From NCBI RefSeq assembly GCF_024609765.1, contig NZ_JANFDG010000006.1, positions 1 to 64,000 of the forward strand: a stretch of DNA of 64,000 nucleotides, read 5' to 3'. Source of the DNA: Shinella pollutisoli. GTDB lineage: Bacteria > Pseudomonadota > Alphaproteobacteria > Rhizobiales > Rhizobiaceae. A model generated the notes under the pieces. That model searched no databases. It was not told where the DNA came from and was given only the letters and a program-made list of their open reading frames with translations. The position numbers and the translations under genes were made by a program. The first letter of the stretch is position 1, and each line of letters starts with the position of its first letter. This document shows positions 63,939 through 64,000 of this stretch, one piece after another.

Positions 63939-64000
63939 TCGGTCCAGCATTCCTTTCGCCGCCGCCGGTCGAACCGGCCGGTTGCACTCGCCCCAACCTT

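Overview
The window is GC-rich, densely packed chromosomal DNA from an alphaproteobacterium of the Hyphomicrobiales, most likely family Rhizobiaceae (Rhizobium/Sinorhizobium/Shinella relatives). The assignment rests on recognisable neighbours: a gph, rpiA, DUF2059, gor, class II DAHP synthase run; a fused malic enzyme/phosphotransacetylase-like protein; Usg; TIGR02281, DUF2865 and DUF2270 proteins; and a ~1,890-residue coiled-coil membrane protein matching the Growth Pole Ring (GPR/RgsE) proteins of polar-growing rhizobia. No rRNA, tRNA, insertion sequence or prophage was seen.

Layout. 0.4-5.0 kb: an extensin-like lipoprotein, an AadA-type aminoglycoside nucleotidyltransferase homologue, a TauE-type exporter and a two-gene ABC exporter. 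5.0-7.8 kb: a three-gene gtrA/gtrB/glycosyltransferase surface-glycosylation cassette with an AT-rich 5' end. 8.0-11.5 kb: a small membrane protease, DUF1289, divergent cobS and cobT (lower loop of cobalamin) and dgkA. 11.5-18.7 kb: a sensor histidine kinase, nuclease/DNA-repair genes (SNase, UDG-like, AlkD-like), an AsnC regulator, a beta-hydroxyacid dehydrogenase, a methyltransferase, DUF2270 and Usg. 18.9-21.5 kb: a polar amino-acid ABC importer with no ATPase gene beside it. 21.7-33.0 kb: an OmpA protein with a repetitive charged coiled coil, moaA, DUF971, an M15 peptidase, two L,D-transpeptidases, a diguanylate cyclase and fumC. 33-49 kb: core metabolism (gph, rpiA, gor, aroF, nadE, malic enzyme) with an LtaS-like phosphoglycerol transferase, a TolB-like propeller, DUF2865 and a phytanoyl-CoA dioxygenase. 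49-54.3 kb: an MFS transporter and an Mla/MCE lipid-transport operon (STAS-MlaE, MlaF, MlaD, PqiC-like lipoprotein). 54.35-55.10 kb: a decayed CRISPR array of twelve unequal repeats, without cas genes or leader. 55.2-64 kb: gpr, a perfect CtrA-type site, an Hpt protein, a ferredoxin with a shortened reductase-like flavoprotein, a probable minus-strand small RNA and a DUF922 protein.

How it fits together. Much of the accessory content concerns the cell envelope: L,D-transpeptidases, M15/extensin-fold proteins, the Mla transporter, OmpA, the glycosylation cassette, the LtaS-like enzyme and GPR. This suits a bacterium that grows from one pole and crosslinks peptidoglycan largely through L,D-bonds. 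The most notable non-gene element is the relic CRISPR array, whose geometry and repeat architecture match type I-C. Three repeat classes are scattered between genes: two GC-rich intergenic mosaic families, and a roughly 45-bp dyad element seen at four places.
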